64,000 nucleotides of DNA from Bacteroidia bacterium (GTDB lineage: Bacteria > Bacteroidota > Bacteroidia > Palsa-965). The stretch is taken from assembly GCA_025454955.1 (NCBI GenBank), contig JALONL010000022.1, positions 1-64,000 of the forward strand, written 5' to 3'. The translations under genes were made by a program, and so were the position numbers. The notes under the pieces are model-generated. The model saw only the letters and a list, made by a program, of their open reading frames with translations. It was not told where the DNA came from and searched no databases. Positions 34,191-42,503 of this stretch are shown piece after piece. Position 1 is the first letter of the stretch, and the number at the start of each line of letters is the position of its first letter.

Positions 34191-35663
34191 ATGTCGGCCA
34201 GCCTGATTTTAATTTGTGTGGCATTGTACACGGTGCTTCTTTTTGGTGTAACCTGGCTTACATCGCGCGGAGCCACCAACGAAACCTATTTTGTGGGCAA
34301 CCGCTCGTCGCGCTGGTATCTGGTAGCCTACGGCATGATTGGGGCTTCACTTTCGGGCGTCACATTTATGTCGGTGCCGGGCGAGGTGGAGGCGAAGCAG
34401 TTTTCGTATTTCCAGATGGTGCTGGGCTATTTGCTGGGGTATGCCGTAATTGCGTTTGTGCTGCTTCCGCTGTACTACAAGCGCAATCTTACTTCTATTT
34501 ATACTTACCTGCAGCAGCGTTTGGGCAATGTATCGTACCGCACGGGGGCGTTTTTCTTCATTCTTTCGCGTACCATTGGCGCGGCTTTCCGCATGTACAT
34601 TGTGGTAAATGTGCTGCAGTTGTTTGTTTTCGACCAATGGGGTGTGCCGTTTGCGGTGACCACGGGCATATTTGTGCTGCTCATTTTACTTTATACGTTT
34701 GAGGGCGGGGTAAAAACCATTGTGTGGACAGACACGCTGCAAACCACGTTCATGCTGCTTTCGCTGGTGCTCAGTGTGTGGCTCATTGCCGATTTGGCGG
34801 GTTATGATCTGGGCAGTTTGTTTTCGGCTGTGGCCAACGACAGCCGTTCTTCCATTTTTGTAACCGACTGGGCACACGCCAAGTTTTTCCCGAAAGCATT
34901 TTTCGGCGGGGCGTTCATAGCCATTGCCATGACCGGGCTCGATCAGGAAATGATGCAGAAAAACATCAGTTGCCGTTCGCTCAAAGAGGCGCAGAAAAAT
35001 ATGCTCACGTTCAGCGCAGTGCTGGTGGTGGTGAATTTACTTTTTCTTGGTCTGGGTGTGTTGCTGTGGCAGTATGCAAACGCGCATGGCATTACGGTTG
35101 AGCGGTCAGACGATTTGTTCCCCACCATTGCGCTCAATCATTTGGGTACAGTGTCGGCCATATTTTTTATCATCGGACTTATCTCAGCCGCCTATCCCAG
35201 TGCCGACGGGGCATTAACCGCGCTCACGGCTTCGTTCTGCATCGACTTTCTGGGTTTCAACAATCCCCATGGAAAGCGCACCGAAGCAGAGAAAAAGCGC
35301 CTGCGTTACATGGTGCATATTTCGTTTGCCATTTTGCTGTTGCTGGTAATTGTGCTCTTTAAAGTCATCAACGACGATTCGGTGGTGAGCAAGCTGTTTA
35401 CGGTGGCAAACTATACTTACGGGCCGCTGCTGGGGCTGTTTATGTTTGGCATTTTAACCAAACGCAATACGTATGAAAAGGTGGTTCCTGTAATATGCCT
35501 TACTGCGCCTGTAATTTGCTACATTCTTAATGCATACAGCAAAGCTTGGTTTGGAGGCTATCAGTTTGGAAACGAATTGCTGCTGCTCAACGGACTGCTT
35601 ACTTTTCTGGGGCTGTTTATCATTTCGCGGCCGGGTACGCGTATTTCTGGCAAACTGGCTTAA
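34191..35663 (+). CDS. Sodium:solute symporter (SSS family)
   Basis: 490 residues with about 12-13 hydrophobic helices. SSS-type features: ASLSGVTFMSVPGEVEAKQF near residue 45-65, YYKRNLTSIYTYLQQRLG, RTIGAAFRMYIVVNVLQLF, ITKR-like end region (GILTKRNTYEKVVPVICL). It couples Na+ entry to uptake of a small solute; the substrate cannot be read. Its TAA stop overlaps the stop of the convergent thioredoxin-like gene (35660). Upstream, 33890-34190 has no recognisable promoter core; TTCTTTG is the nearest. Confidence 0.85.
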   Translation: MSASLILICVALYTVLLFGVTWLTSRGATNETYFVGNRSSRWYLVAYGMIGASLSGVTFMSVPGEVEAKQFSYFQMVLGYLLGYAVIAFVLLPLYYKRNLTSIYTYLQQRLGNVSYRTGAFFFILSRTIGAAFRMYIVVNVLQLFVFDQWGVPFAVTTGIFVLLILLYTFEGGVKTIVWTDTLQTTFMLLSLVLSVWLIADLAGYDLGSLFSAVANDSRSSIFVTDWAHAKFFPKAFFGGAFIAIAMTGLDQEMMQKNISCRSLKEAQKNMLTFSAVLVVVNLLFLGLGVLLWQYANAHGITVERSDDLFPTIALNHLGTVSAIFFIIGLISAAYPSADGALTALTASFCIDFLGFNNPHGKRTEAEKKRLRYMVHISFAILLLLVIVLFKVINDDSVVSKLFTVANYTYGPLLGLFMFGILTKRNTYEKVVPVICLTAPVICYILNAYSKAWFGGYQFGNELLLLNGLLTFLGLFIISRPGTRISGKLA

Positions 35664-36142
35664 AAGGCCTGTCGTACAAGGCTGTCGAGCTCGGCGTAAT
35701 TTGTGGAGCGGGGTAGAAACAGGCGGTAATTTTTGCCTTTGTGTACAATAAGTGTGGCCGGAATATTTCCCTGCCAGGCGGCATCAATTTTTGGGATCCA
35801 CTCGTTGTCGTGTACTTCATCGAGAAACAATACCTCGCTGTGCAGGTTGCGCTTTTGCATAAACGGCACCAGTTTGGTTTGCACCTGGCTTTCGAAGTCG
35901 AGCGATACGAGCAGCACTTTTACAGGCTTGCTGCGGTAAGCACTGTCGAGCTTTTCGAAGTCGGGAAGTTCCTTTACGCAGGGGGCGCACCAGGTGGCCC
36001 AGAAGTTTACCACATATACCGTGTCTTTGCCTGCCGCAATGCGTTGGAGAATGCCGTCGGCCTTTGTTTTGGCGGGCGTGGGGCTTTTATCTTGAGCGCC
36101 AAGCAGGAGCAGGGCAGGCAGCAGCCAGAGCAGATTTTTCAT
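35660..36142 (-). CDS. TlpA-like secreted thioredoxin
   Basis: 160 residues from ATG 36142 with a short hydrophobic signal or anchor (MKNLLWLLPALLLLGAQ). Thioredoxin fold with the active site VYVVNFWATWCAPCVKELPD (WCxxC) and the cis-Pro in GNIPATLIV. Probably a periplasmic thiol-disulfide reductase. It starts about ten bases after the SUMF1-type gene ends and may be in an operon with it, suggesting a redox partner for a periplasmic protein (inference). Confidence 0.88.
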   Translation of the reverse strand: MKNLLWLLPALLLLGAQDKSPTPAKTKADGILQRIAAGKDTVYVVNFWATWCAPCVKELPDFEKLDSAYRSKPVKVLLVSLDFESQVQTKLVPFMQKRNLHSEVLFLDEVHDNEWIPKIDAAWQGNIPATLIVHKGKNYRLFLPRSTNYAELDSLVRQAF

Positions 36143-36152
36143 TACCATAAAG

Positions 36153-37922
36153 TTACTGCTTCTTTGGTTGCGGAGTAGTGGTTTCGGCTGCCGTTACGTA
36201 AATCACATACCGGAAGCCTACGGTGCAGTGTTGTTCGGCCGGGTTGAGGAAGGTTTTGGCGTTGTAGCCTGCGGGGTTTTTGCCATTGGCCAGGCTGAAA
36301 CGTTCGTCGAACCAGTTGCCACCCATCACCAACTTGCCCTGCGCCGGAAGCTGGCGGAAATAAAGGCTTTCGATGCTGCGCACAATCGAGTCTTCGGCAG
36401 TCATCAGTGGCGACCAGTGGTTTAGTCGTTTGGTCATTATGGGGCGCCAGCATTCGTTTACATCGTTTCGTAGCCATTCGCTTACATTCCCGTCGAGGTA
36501 ACTTATGCCATTGTTGTCTAAATGTACTTTGAAGTATGGGTTGGTTTTCAGTTCATTTTTTACACCGCGTGATTTTCGACTTTCAAAATAACGTTTCTGA
36601 ATTGCCGGATTTACGGACTGTGTGTGAAAACCATTATCGATAGTCAGATTGCCATACATTACTTGGGCATCATGCAGCATGAGACGAAGATTTCTGGAAT
36701 CGTTTATCTGGTAAGTGAAGTAACGGGATTTAGTGATTACAGAGTCGGTCCCCAAATTGGCCTTCTTTTCTTCCGGACTTACAACGTGCATACTGCGTTT
36801 GCCCTGCGGGCTATTTACAACTAAATCAGTAAGCCATGAATCGTCGCAAAGCTGGTTGTAGTTTTCGCCAAGCAGTTGCAGTTGCCCGTTGTTATTTTCG
36901 GCCGTACTCACCAAATCCCATTCGGCGGCAGAAGGCAGTGCGCAGTTTATTTTCAATCCTTTTCCGGCAAATTGATTATTCAGCTTCACATTCAGCCAGT
37001 CGAGGTATGCCATACTTTGCCAGTAACTTACTCCGCATACCGGATAGGTATTGTAAGCCGGATGCCAGAAATACATGTTGGTCATGGGCTCATTAAAACT
37101 GAAACTGAAATCATGTACCCAACTCAATGTATCCGGGTAAACCGCAAGTGTATCGAAGGCAATTTCAGTGGATCTGTTTCGGAATTTATAAATCAGTTTG
37201 CGGGAATCCACTTCAATTCTTTTCCAAAAACGCAAATGAATTGGCAGAAAGAAACCAATTTGATCTCTCGTGGCACTGTCTGCATAATCAATTTTCTCCA
37301 ACCAGTTAATTGTACCATTCGCATTGAAATGATTCAGACGGGTATGGGCAATGGAATCTCTTACCCATATTACAAATTCCCGATATTCGGCATTGGTAAC
37401 TTCTGTTTTTCGGAAATAAAAAGGGTGCGAATATTGTAATGCGATATGTCTTGTAAGCGTGTCGGACCGTATTAATGAATTTGGGTAGAATTGAATTTTA
37501 GTGGTGTCCAGATAATATCTTGAAGAAGCAGGAACACGGTATTCGGACGATCTTTCTGATTTGAACCACCTTATTCTGTCGGTGTATATGTCATCAGAAC
37601 GTTTTTGCATAAAGAATTCGGGCGACTTTCTTGATTCTGCCTGCCTTACCGGCGAAATAAAAATACAATCGGCAAAAAGATCGGGCGGCGTTACCACATT
37701 ATCCTGCACAAAATACCAGGGTTCTGCAATGGTATCTTTTTCCAGTTCGCAGATAAATTTCTCAGGCCCAACCTGTTTTATTTTACCGTCAAAATTTCTT
37801 TCAAAAGCTACCGTAGGGCCTACTCCGGGCAGCACGGCAATGGTATCGCGTTGCAACTTTTGGGCAAAGAGCGGAAAAGCACACATCAGTGCAAGAAAGC
37901 AGAGCGGGGTATTTAAATTCAT
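36153..37922 (-). CDS. SUMF1/GldJ-K-like secreted protein
   Basis: 589 residues from ATG 37922, which opens a signal peptide (MNLNTPLCFLALMCAFPLFA). Formylglycine-generating-enzyme-like fold: FYFRKTEVTNAEYREFVIWV near 170-190, TYPVCGVSYWQSMAYLDWLN, INCALPSAAEWDLVSTAEN, GNVSEWLRNDVNE and MGGNWFDERFSLANG, ending EQHCTVGFRYVIYV. This fold is shared with GldJ/GldK of the T9SS gliding apparatus, which are not enzymes. The long N-terminal ~150 residues are unusual. Whether it makes formylglycine or is a structural part cannot be settled by eye. Confidence 0.8.
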   Translation of the reverse strand: MNLNTPLCFLALMCAFPLFAQKLQRDTIAVLPGVGPTVAFERNFDGKIKQVGPEKFICELEKDTIAEPWYFVQDNVVTPPDLFADCIFISPVRQAESRKSPEFFMQKRSDDIYTDRIRWFKSERSSEYRVPASSRYYLDTTKIQFYPNSLIRSDTLTRHIALQYSHPFYFRKTEVTNAEYREFVIWVRDSIAHTRLNHFNANGTINWLEKIDYADSATRDQIGFFLPIHLRFWKRIEVDSRKLIYKFRNRSTEIAFDTLAVYPDTLSWVHDFSFSFNEPMTNMYFWHPAYNTYPVCGVSYWQSMAYLDWLNVKLNNQFAGKGLKINCALPSAAEWDLVSTAENNNGQLQLLGENYNQLCDDSWLTDLVVNSPQGKRSMHVVSPEEKKANLGTDSVITKSRYFTYQINDSRNLRLMLHDAQVMYGNLTIDNGFHTQSVNPAIQKRYFESRKSRGVKNELKTNPYFKVHLDNNGISYLDGNVSEWLRNDVNECWRPIMTKRLNHWSPLMTAEDSIVRSIESLYFRQLPAQGKLVMGGNWFDERFSLANGKNPAGYNAKTFLNPAEQHCTVGFRYVIYVTAAETTTPQPKKQ

Positions 37923-38028
37923 TGTCAATCCGGGGTTTTTTTTGTGTGTAAACGGGGAAAGCAATCAAAATAGTACTTTTACAATCGTGTCCCCTGCAAA
38001 TAAAAGTACAGAATTCAGAGAGAAGGAA

Positions 38029-38460
38029 ATGTCAGCAGTGTTGTACCCCATTTTGCGTCCGGCCATAAGTTCGGCAGGTTTGTATTTTTTTACCACCGAC
38101 AGCGGTATTGAGTATGAAGTGCGTTTCGGCCGGCGGCAGGACAACATTTTGCACGCTACAATTGTTTTTGGGGTGATAAACGACGAGTTTGAAGGCGAGG
38201 AATATGTGGAAACCAATCGTGGCGAGGTTTTTCGGGTAATGAATACCATTTCGGAAGTAGTGCGCATATTTATGGAAGAGCACCCCAAAATGGTATGTTA
38301 CGAATTTACCGGAATTCCCAAAGAAGGCGAAACCGAAGATAAATCTTCGCAACGCAGCCTGCTTTACCGCCGCTATCTTCCGCAAATTTTCGACGATAAC
38401 TGGGAGTTGAGGTTCAATGGCAACAATGCCATTGTAACCCGAAAACATTTCAAACGCTGA
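38029..38460 (+). CDS. Conserved-looking small protein of unknown function
   Basis: 143 residues from ATG 38029; the frame is open much further upstream, but that part is the antisense of the SUMF1-type gene. It has an alpha/beta appearance: SSAGLYFFTTDSGIEYEVRF, ILHATIVFGVINDEFEGEEY, then a helix with VFRVMNTISEVVRIFMEEHP and VCYEFTGIPKEGE. The C terminus is basic (NAIVTRKHFKR). It is preceded by GAGAGAAGGAA, an unusually purine-rich, Shine-Dalgarno-like run, and followed 7 bases later by the photolyase gene. No family was recognised. Confidence 0.65.
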   Translation: MSAVLYPILRPAISSAGLYFFTTDSGIEYEVRFGRRQDNILHATIVFGVINDEFEGEEYVETNRGEVFRVMNTISEVVRIFMEEHPKMVCYEFTGIPKEGETEDKSSQRSLLYRRYLPQIFDDNWELRFNGNNAIVTRKHFKR

Positions 38461-38467
38461 TAATTTT

Positions 38468-39781
38468 ATGGCTTCGCACACGCAGGAAGCAGTGGCATTC
38501 TGGTTTCGCCGCGATTTGCGGCTCAAAGACAACGCCGGTTTGTTTCATGCCCTCAAAACGAGCAAACCCGTATTGCCGGTATTTATTTTCGACCGCGAAA
38601 TTCTGGATAAACTCGACGACAAAGCCGACCGGCGCGTGGTTTTCATTCACCGCGCCCTGCAGGAAATGGCCAACGAACTGGCCGCACTGGGCAGCGTACT
38701 CATAACCCGCCACGGAAAACCGGCCGAGGTGTGGGCGCAACTGCTCAGAGAATATAAAATTACCGCCGTGTATGCCAATGCCGATTACGAACCTTACGCC
38801 CGGCAACGCGAAAAAGCCATTGGCCAATTGCTGGAGGCGCATGGCGTGAGTTTTCACTTAGCCAAAGACCAGGTAATTTTCGAGAAAAACGAAGTCACCA
38901 AAGACGACGGCAAGCCCTACACCGTTTTTACTCCCTACAAAAACCGCTGGCGCGCCACACTCACCGATTTTTACCTCAAACCTTATCCCACCGAAAAGTA
39001 TTTCGGCAATTTCCTGCGCACAGCTTCAAAACCACTTGTTTCGCTTCAGGAAATGGGTTTTGAAGACATGCCGCTCGAATTTCCCGACAAAACCGTGGAA
39101 ACCGACCTGCTCACGCACTATTCACTGCGCCGCGATTTTCCCTCGCTGCCGGCCACATCGAGGCTGAGTGTGCATTTGCGCTTTGGCACGGTAAGCATAC
39201 GCAGCTTAGTAAAACAGGCGTTTCCGCTGAGCGAGCACTGGACCAACGAACTCATCTGGCGCGAATTTTACCAGCAAATCATCTGGCATTTTCCGCATGT
39301 GGCCGGCAGCGCGTTCAAGAAGGAATACGACAGAATAGAGTGGCGAAAAGACGAAACCGACTTTGCCCGCTGGTGCGAAGGCCGCACCGGCTATCCCATT
39401 GTAGATGCCGGAATGCGTGAACTCAATGCTACCGGTTTCATGCACAACCGTGTGCGCATGATTACGGCCTGCTTCCTCACCAAACACCTGTTTATCGACT
39501 GGCGCTGGGGCGAGGCCTATTTTGCCGCCAAACTCCTCGATTTCGATCTGGCTTCCAACAACGGCGGCTGGCAATGGGCCGCAGGCACCGGCACCGATGC
39601 GGCTCCCTACTTCCGCATTTTCAATCCCACCTCGCAGCAGCAGAAATTCGACCCGCAGTTTGCCTACATCAAAAAATGGGTGCCCGAATGGGGTACGGCA
39701 GCTTACCCGCAGCCTATGGTAGAGCATACGTTTGCCCGCAACCGGTGTCTGGAAAATTACAAGAAGGCGCTGGGGAAATAG
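38468..39781 (+). CDS. phr: Deoxyribodipyrimidine photolyase (class I type)
   Basis: 437 residues. N-terminal photolyase domain with AVAFWFRRDLRLKDNAGLFH; FAD-binding half with STRLSVHLRFGTVSIRSL-like sequence, NELIWREFYQQIIWHFPHV, GRTGYPIVDAGMRELNATGF, MHNRVRMITACFLTKHLFID, WRWGEAYFAAKLLDFDLASN and NGGWQWAAGTGTDAAPYFRI. These carry the FAD-binding residues and the tryptophans of the electron chain. It repairs UV-induced cyclobutane pyrimidine dimers using blue light. It is on the plus strand, 7 bases after a small unknown gene, and converges on the lipoprotein gene at 39786. Confidence 0.93.
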   Translation: MASHTQEAVAFWFRRDLRLKDNAGLFHALKTSKPVLPVFIFDREILDKLDDKADRRVVFIHRALQEMANELAALGSVLITRHGKPAEVWAQLLREYKITAVYANADYEPYARQREKAIGQLLEAHGVSFHLAKDQVIFEKNEVTKDDGKPYTVFTPYKNRWRATLTDFYLKPYPTEKYFGNFLRTASKPLVSLQEMGFEDMPLEFPDKTVETDLLTHYSLRRDFPSLPATSRLSVHLRFGTVSIRSLVKQAFPLSEHWTNELIWREFYQQIIWHFPHVAGSAFKKEYDRIEWRKDETDFARWCEGRTGYPIVDAGMRELNATGFMHNRVRMITACFLTKHLFIDWRWGEAYFAAKLLDFDLASNNGGWQWAAGTGTDAAPYFRIFNPTSQQQKFDPQFAYIKKWVPEWGTAAYPQPMVEHTFARNRCLENYKKALGK

Positions 39782-39785
39782 CGGC

Positions 39786-40493
39786 TTACTTCTTTGGTGC
39801 CGGTTTGGGAGCCGGTTTTGGCGTGGCGCCGGGTTTGGGCAAAAACTCCATTTCGCAGGGCACCAGAATCATGTCTTCCACCACGCTCAGGTCGCAGTCG
39901 CTGGTGCGCATGAGCAGTACTTTGGTGGTGCCGTCGGGCATGGGAAATTCCATTTCGCTTTCGGTGGCGGTGGGGCCGTCGAATGTAAACGGCTCGGCAA
40001 ACTGGTCGGCCAGATCGATGTCTTTGATGTGAATTTTTTTGCCGAGAAATTTGGTGTAAAGTTCAACCACGGCTGTTTCAATTTTCACGTTAATCACGTT
40101 TTTCACCCGGTCGTAGGTAATGGCCACATTACCTTTTACGGGCGTAGTGTAATTAAACGGGCCGGCTTTTACGTTTACATTGGCTTCAAAATCGGCTTTA
40201 CCCGGGTGGAGCCTTATTTTGGGGCCGATGAGCGTCCAGAAACAGGTATCTTTCATAAGCAGGGCCGAGTAAGGCTCTTTGCCACTGATATTGCCCAATG
40301 CCGCCAGCATTTTATTGAGCATTTCTTCGTGAATCACCACCCGCATATCGTTGGGTTCGGGCTTGCCGGGCGGACGGGGCGGGGTAGTGGTGGTGGTAGT
40401 GGTGGCCGGTGGCACATAGCCCGAGCCCGATTTTTTGCTTTTGCACGAAACGGCCACAAGCAGCAGGGTTAAAAAGTAAACTAGCGCTTTCAT
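39786..40493 (-). CDS. Lipoprotein of unknown function
   Basis: 235 residues from ATG 40493, which opens a lipobox signal (MKALVYFLTLLLVAVSC, cleaved before Cys). A Pro/Thr-rich linker (PPRPPGKPEP) follows. The body is beta-rich (VIHEEMLNKMLAALGNISG, FWTLIGPKIRLHPGKADFEA, MEFPMPDGTTKVLLMRTSDC) and could be a lipid-binding-type domain; the tail is KPAPKPAPKK. Probably attached to a membrane and periplasm-facing. A promoter core abuts the start at 40500-40507. Family not recognised. Confidence 0.7.
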   Translation of the reverse strand: MKALVYFLTLLLVAVSCKSKKSGSGYVPPATTTTTTTPPRPPGKPEPNDMRVVIHEEMLNKMLAALGNISGKEPYSALLMKDTCFWTLIGPKIRLHPGKADFEANVNVKAGPFNYTTPVKGNVAITYDRVKNVINVKIETAVVELYTKFLGKKIHIKDIDLADQFAEPFTFDGPTATESEMEFPMPDGTTKVLLMRTSDCDLSVVEDMILVPCEMEFLPKPGATPKPAPKPAPKK

Positions 40494-40499
40494 TACGTG

Positions 40500-40507
40500 C
40501 AAAAATA
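40500..40507 (-). promoter_or_regulatory. Promoter core next to lipoprotein start
   Basis: The minus strand reads TATTTTTG, with its last base six bases before ATG 40493, again predicting a near-leaderless transcript. No -33 TTG at the usual distance. Confidence 0.4.
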
Positions 40508-40556
40508 CGCGGTATGGATTTTGCGTTACATTCGTAACCAAGAAACTTATTCACGA

Positions 40557-41087
40557 ATGAAAGCACTCCTGTTTACAGCCGCGTTTTTTACCTCCGTATC
40601 GCTGGCCGAAGCCCCGGTAGGCACGGTTTTCCCCGAAATGAAGGCCGAAAGCCTGAAAGACAAAAACGTGTCGCTGCCTGCCGATGTGAAAGGCAAGTTT
40701 ACCTTAATATGCCTTTCCTGGTCGGAAGATGCCGAACCCGATCTGCAAACCTGGTACGAACCGGCCTACGACAAGTTTATAGCCAAAACAGGGTTAATGG
40801 ACGATGCGTTTGATGTAAACCTGTATTTCGTGCCCATGTTTACCGGAGCCAAAGCCTCGGCCGCCGAAAGTGCCAAAAAACGAATGAAAACCGAAGTTCA
40901 GGCCGATATTCAGCCGCATATCCTCATTTATAAGGGCGAAATAGACAGTTACAAAGACAAACTGAAAATGACCGACAAAAAGAAGCCATACATCTTTTTG
41001 CTCGATAAGGAAGGGAAAATAGTGTATGCCACTTCGGGAGCCTACACAGAAGAAAAAATGGATGCCATCGATGAATTAATCGAGTAA
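40557..41087 (+). CDS. Secreted thioredoxin-fold protein without a CxxC motif
   Basis: 176 residues from ATG 40557 with a signal peptide (MKALLFTAAFFTSVSLAEA). Thioredoxin/AhpC-like topology: VSLPADVKGKFTLICLSWSE, then DLQTWYEPAYDKFIAKTG, DAFDVNLYFVPMFTGAKASA, KPYIFLLDKEGKIVYATSGA. No CxxC is present: the usual redox motif is replaced by LSWSEDAEPD. It may be a mitochondrial-ATP10-like or other non-redox thioredoxin-fold protein. Convergent with small genes; a terminator follows at 41112. Confidence 0.7.
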   Translation: MKALLFTAAFFTSVSLAEAPVGTVFPEMKAESLKDKNVSLPADVKGKFTLICLSWSEDAEPDLQTWYEPAYDKFIAKTGLMDDAFDVNLYFVPMFTGAKASAAESAKKRMKTEVQADIQPHILIYKGEIDSYKDKLKMTDKKKPYIFLLDKEGKIVYATSGAYTEEKMDAIDELIE

Positions 41088-41111
41088 AAGCATCCGGAAA
41101 AATGAACTAAG

Positions 41112-41140
41112 CCGCTTCCCGCAAGGGAGGCGGTTTTTTT
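41112..41140 (+). terminator. Terminator with GCAA tetraloop
   Basis: CCGCTTCCC (41112-41120) pairs with GGGAGGCGG (41125-41133) around a GCAA loop, followed by seven T residues. It overlaps the end of the small gene at 41139 on the other strand. Confidence 0.85.
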
Positions 41141-41297
41141 ATTGTGCCACCACCTGTGCCTGCGGATAGCGTTCCATCCACATTTCGAGGGCTTTCTGGG
41201 TACGCACTACAATAGTGGTTTTGTTGTCCACACGAAGCTTGATGGTTTCGCCTTCGTAGGCTTTGTACACAACGGGTTTACGACTTTTGGTTTTCAT
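41139..41297 (-). CDS. Tiny protein, one of two tandem paralogues
   Basis: 52 residues from ATG 41297 (MKTKSRKPVVYKAYEGET); the frame extends 13 more codons upstream without similarity to its paralogue. The core IKLRVDNKTTIVVRTQK and ALEMWMERYPQAQVV matches the next gene (41530-41679) at about 23 of 32 positions, which makes both very likely real genes. Basic N terminus and a compact predicted alpha/beta core; no signal peptide. Family and role unknown; small DNA- or RNA-binding and regulator-type proteins are possibilities only. Confidence 0.6.
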   Translation of the reverse strand: MKTKSRKPVVYKAYEGETIKLRVDNKTTIVVRTQKALEMWMERYPQAQVVAQ

Positions 41298-41529
41298 GGT
41301 ATCGGGTTTTAATGGTAACACTAATGGACGCATCATTGTTTATTTTTATTCAAATAACGACCATTAAAACATACTTCTCGGTTGTTTTTCTTTGGGGAGG
41401 AATGCTTTACCGATGAATGTACGCTTTTATCGGTCGGGCGGTTTGTGGAAATAGAGTTCTTTATCAACAAAAAACGGCGACAGGACAAAAAGCCCGGCCG
41501 CCGTTTACGGGGATGTAATGGCAAAAAGC

Positions 41530-41679
41530 CTATTCTACAACCTGGGCAGCCGGGTAGCGTGTAAGCCACATATCCAGCGCTGTCTGATTGCGGACAACGA
41601 TTAATGTTTTTGAGTCAACTCTGAGCTTTACGCGGAACTCGTCGGCCGCGGCTGCTTTGTTTGATTTTGTGCGTTTCAT
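41530..41679 (-). CDS. Tiny protein, paralogue of the 41139 gene
   Basis: 49 residues: MKRTKSNKAAAADEF, then VKLRVDSKTLIVVRNQ and ALDMWLTRYPAAQVVE. It shares the lysine-rich start and the V-K-L-R-V-D-x-K-T...W...RYP-x-AQVV core with the 52-residue gene 232 bases downstream on the same strand. Length is below common ORF cut-offs, so such genes are often missed. No promoter core or ribosome site is obvious. Function unknown. Confidence 0.55.
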   Translation of the reverse strand: MKRTKSNKAAAADEFRVKLRVDSKTLIVVRNQTALDMWLTRYPAAQVVE

Positions 41680-41795
41680 ATTGGTAAACGATAAAAAGTG
41701 AATAATTCTATTGCTCGTCAGGGATCAATAAATTTTATATACATACAACAAATATTGAGCCTGTTTGGTGTGCCGTTAACACCTTTTGTGATTAA

Positions 41796-41822
41796 ATACA
41801 GGTTAATTGAAAATACCTGTAT
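41796..41822 (-). terminator. Weak terminator after clpB operon
   Basis: ATACAGGT (41796-41803) and ACCTGTAT (41815-41822) form an 8-bp stem with an 11-base loop; the minus-strand transcript continues TTTAAT, a short U-rich end. Confidence 0.4.
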
Positions 41823-41843
41823 CATATATGGTCAGAGGCTGTT

Positions 41844-42503
41844 TCACCGTTCTGCCATAAACTGACTTATTGCCACCTTTTCAACAATTTCGCCGCCACA
41901 ATTGCAGATATGAAGTTCATCGCCTTTACGCGTTATTTCGCCATGCCAGGGGTAAGACTTGCAATTTTGCGGAGCCGGTAAGGAAAATTTGAGCGTATTG
42001 CTGTTTTTGAGGCTCGATATTGTCCACCAAAGCATCTGTTTTCCCTCTTTTTCTGAAATCGAATCCAGGGCCACCACAAAGTTGCCGGTGGTATCTGTGT
42101 ATTCGATATCTGTGGAGAAAAAACGGGGTGTTACAGTGCTGTCGAGCGGCAGAAAAAGATGTTCAGAGAATGGGCCGCTCCAAAAGGTCATCAGGCCAAT
42201 AAACTGACTGTTTTGCCAGCATACCTGTGGTGGCGTGCGCAGGTTTGGGCTGCCCGTAAATGCAGTGAGGGCCAATGTGCGGCTGAATTGGCCATTGCCC
42301 CATTTTATGTACCAGTCGCCGGCACTGTCGCCAAATAAAACGCCGGCAGCCGCTCCCGAATCGGTGAGTGGCTGCCAGCGGGTGTTTAAGCCATCTGGCG
42401 TATGGGGCACAGTTGACGGATTAGGCCGGTTTTGCTGCGCGGGCAAACATGCTGTAAAAAGTGCAGTAAGGCATACCGCCCAGGCTATTGCGGCCGTTTT
42501 CAT
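41844..42503 (-). CDS. Lipoprotein of unknown function, coupled to clpB
   Basis: 219 residues with a lipoprotein signal ([19 protein letters not shown]). The mature part is beta-rich: AAAGVLFGDSAGDWYIKWGN, LMTFWSGPFSEHLFLPLDST, GNFVVALDSISEKEGKQMLW, and a C-terminal GDELHICNCGGEIVEKVAI with a small Cys cluster. Its ATG overlaps the clpB stop by one base (TGATG), so it is probably translated by reinitiation after clpB. No family was recognised. Confidence 0.65.
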   Translation of the reverse strand: MKTAAIAWAVCLTALFTACLPAQQNRPNPSTVPHTPDGLNTRWQPLTDSGAAAGVLFGDSAGDWYIKWGNGQFSRTLALTAFTGSPNLRTPPQVCWQNSQFIGLMTFWSGPFSEHLFLPLDSTVTPRFFSTDIEYTDTTGNFVVALDSISEKEGKQMLWWTISSLKNSNTLKFSLPAPQNCKSYPWHGEITRKGDELHICNCGGEIVEKVAISQFMAER

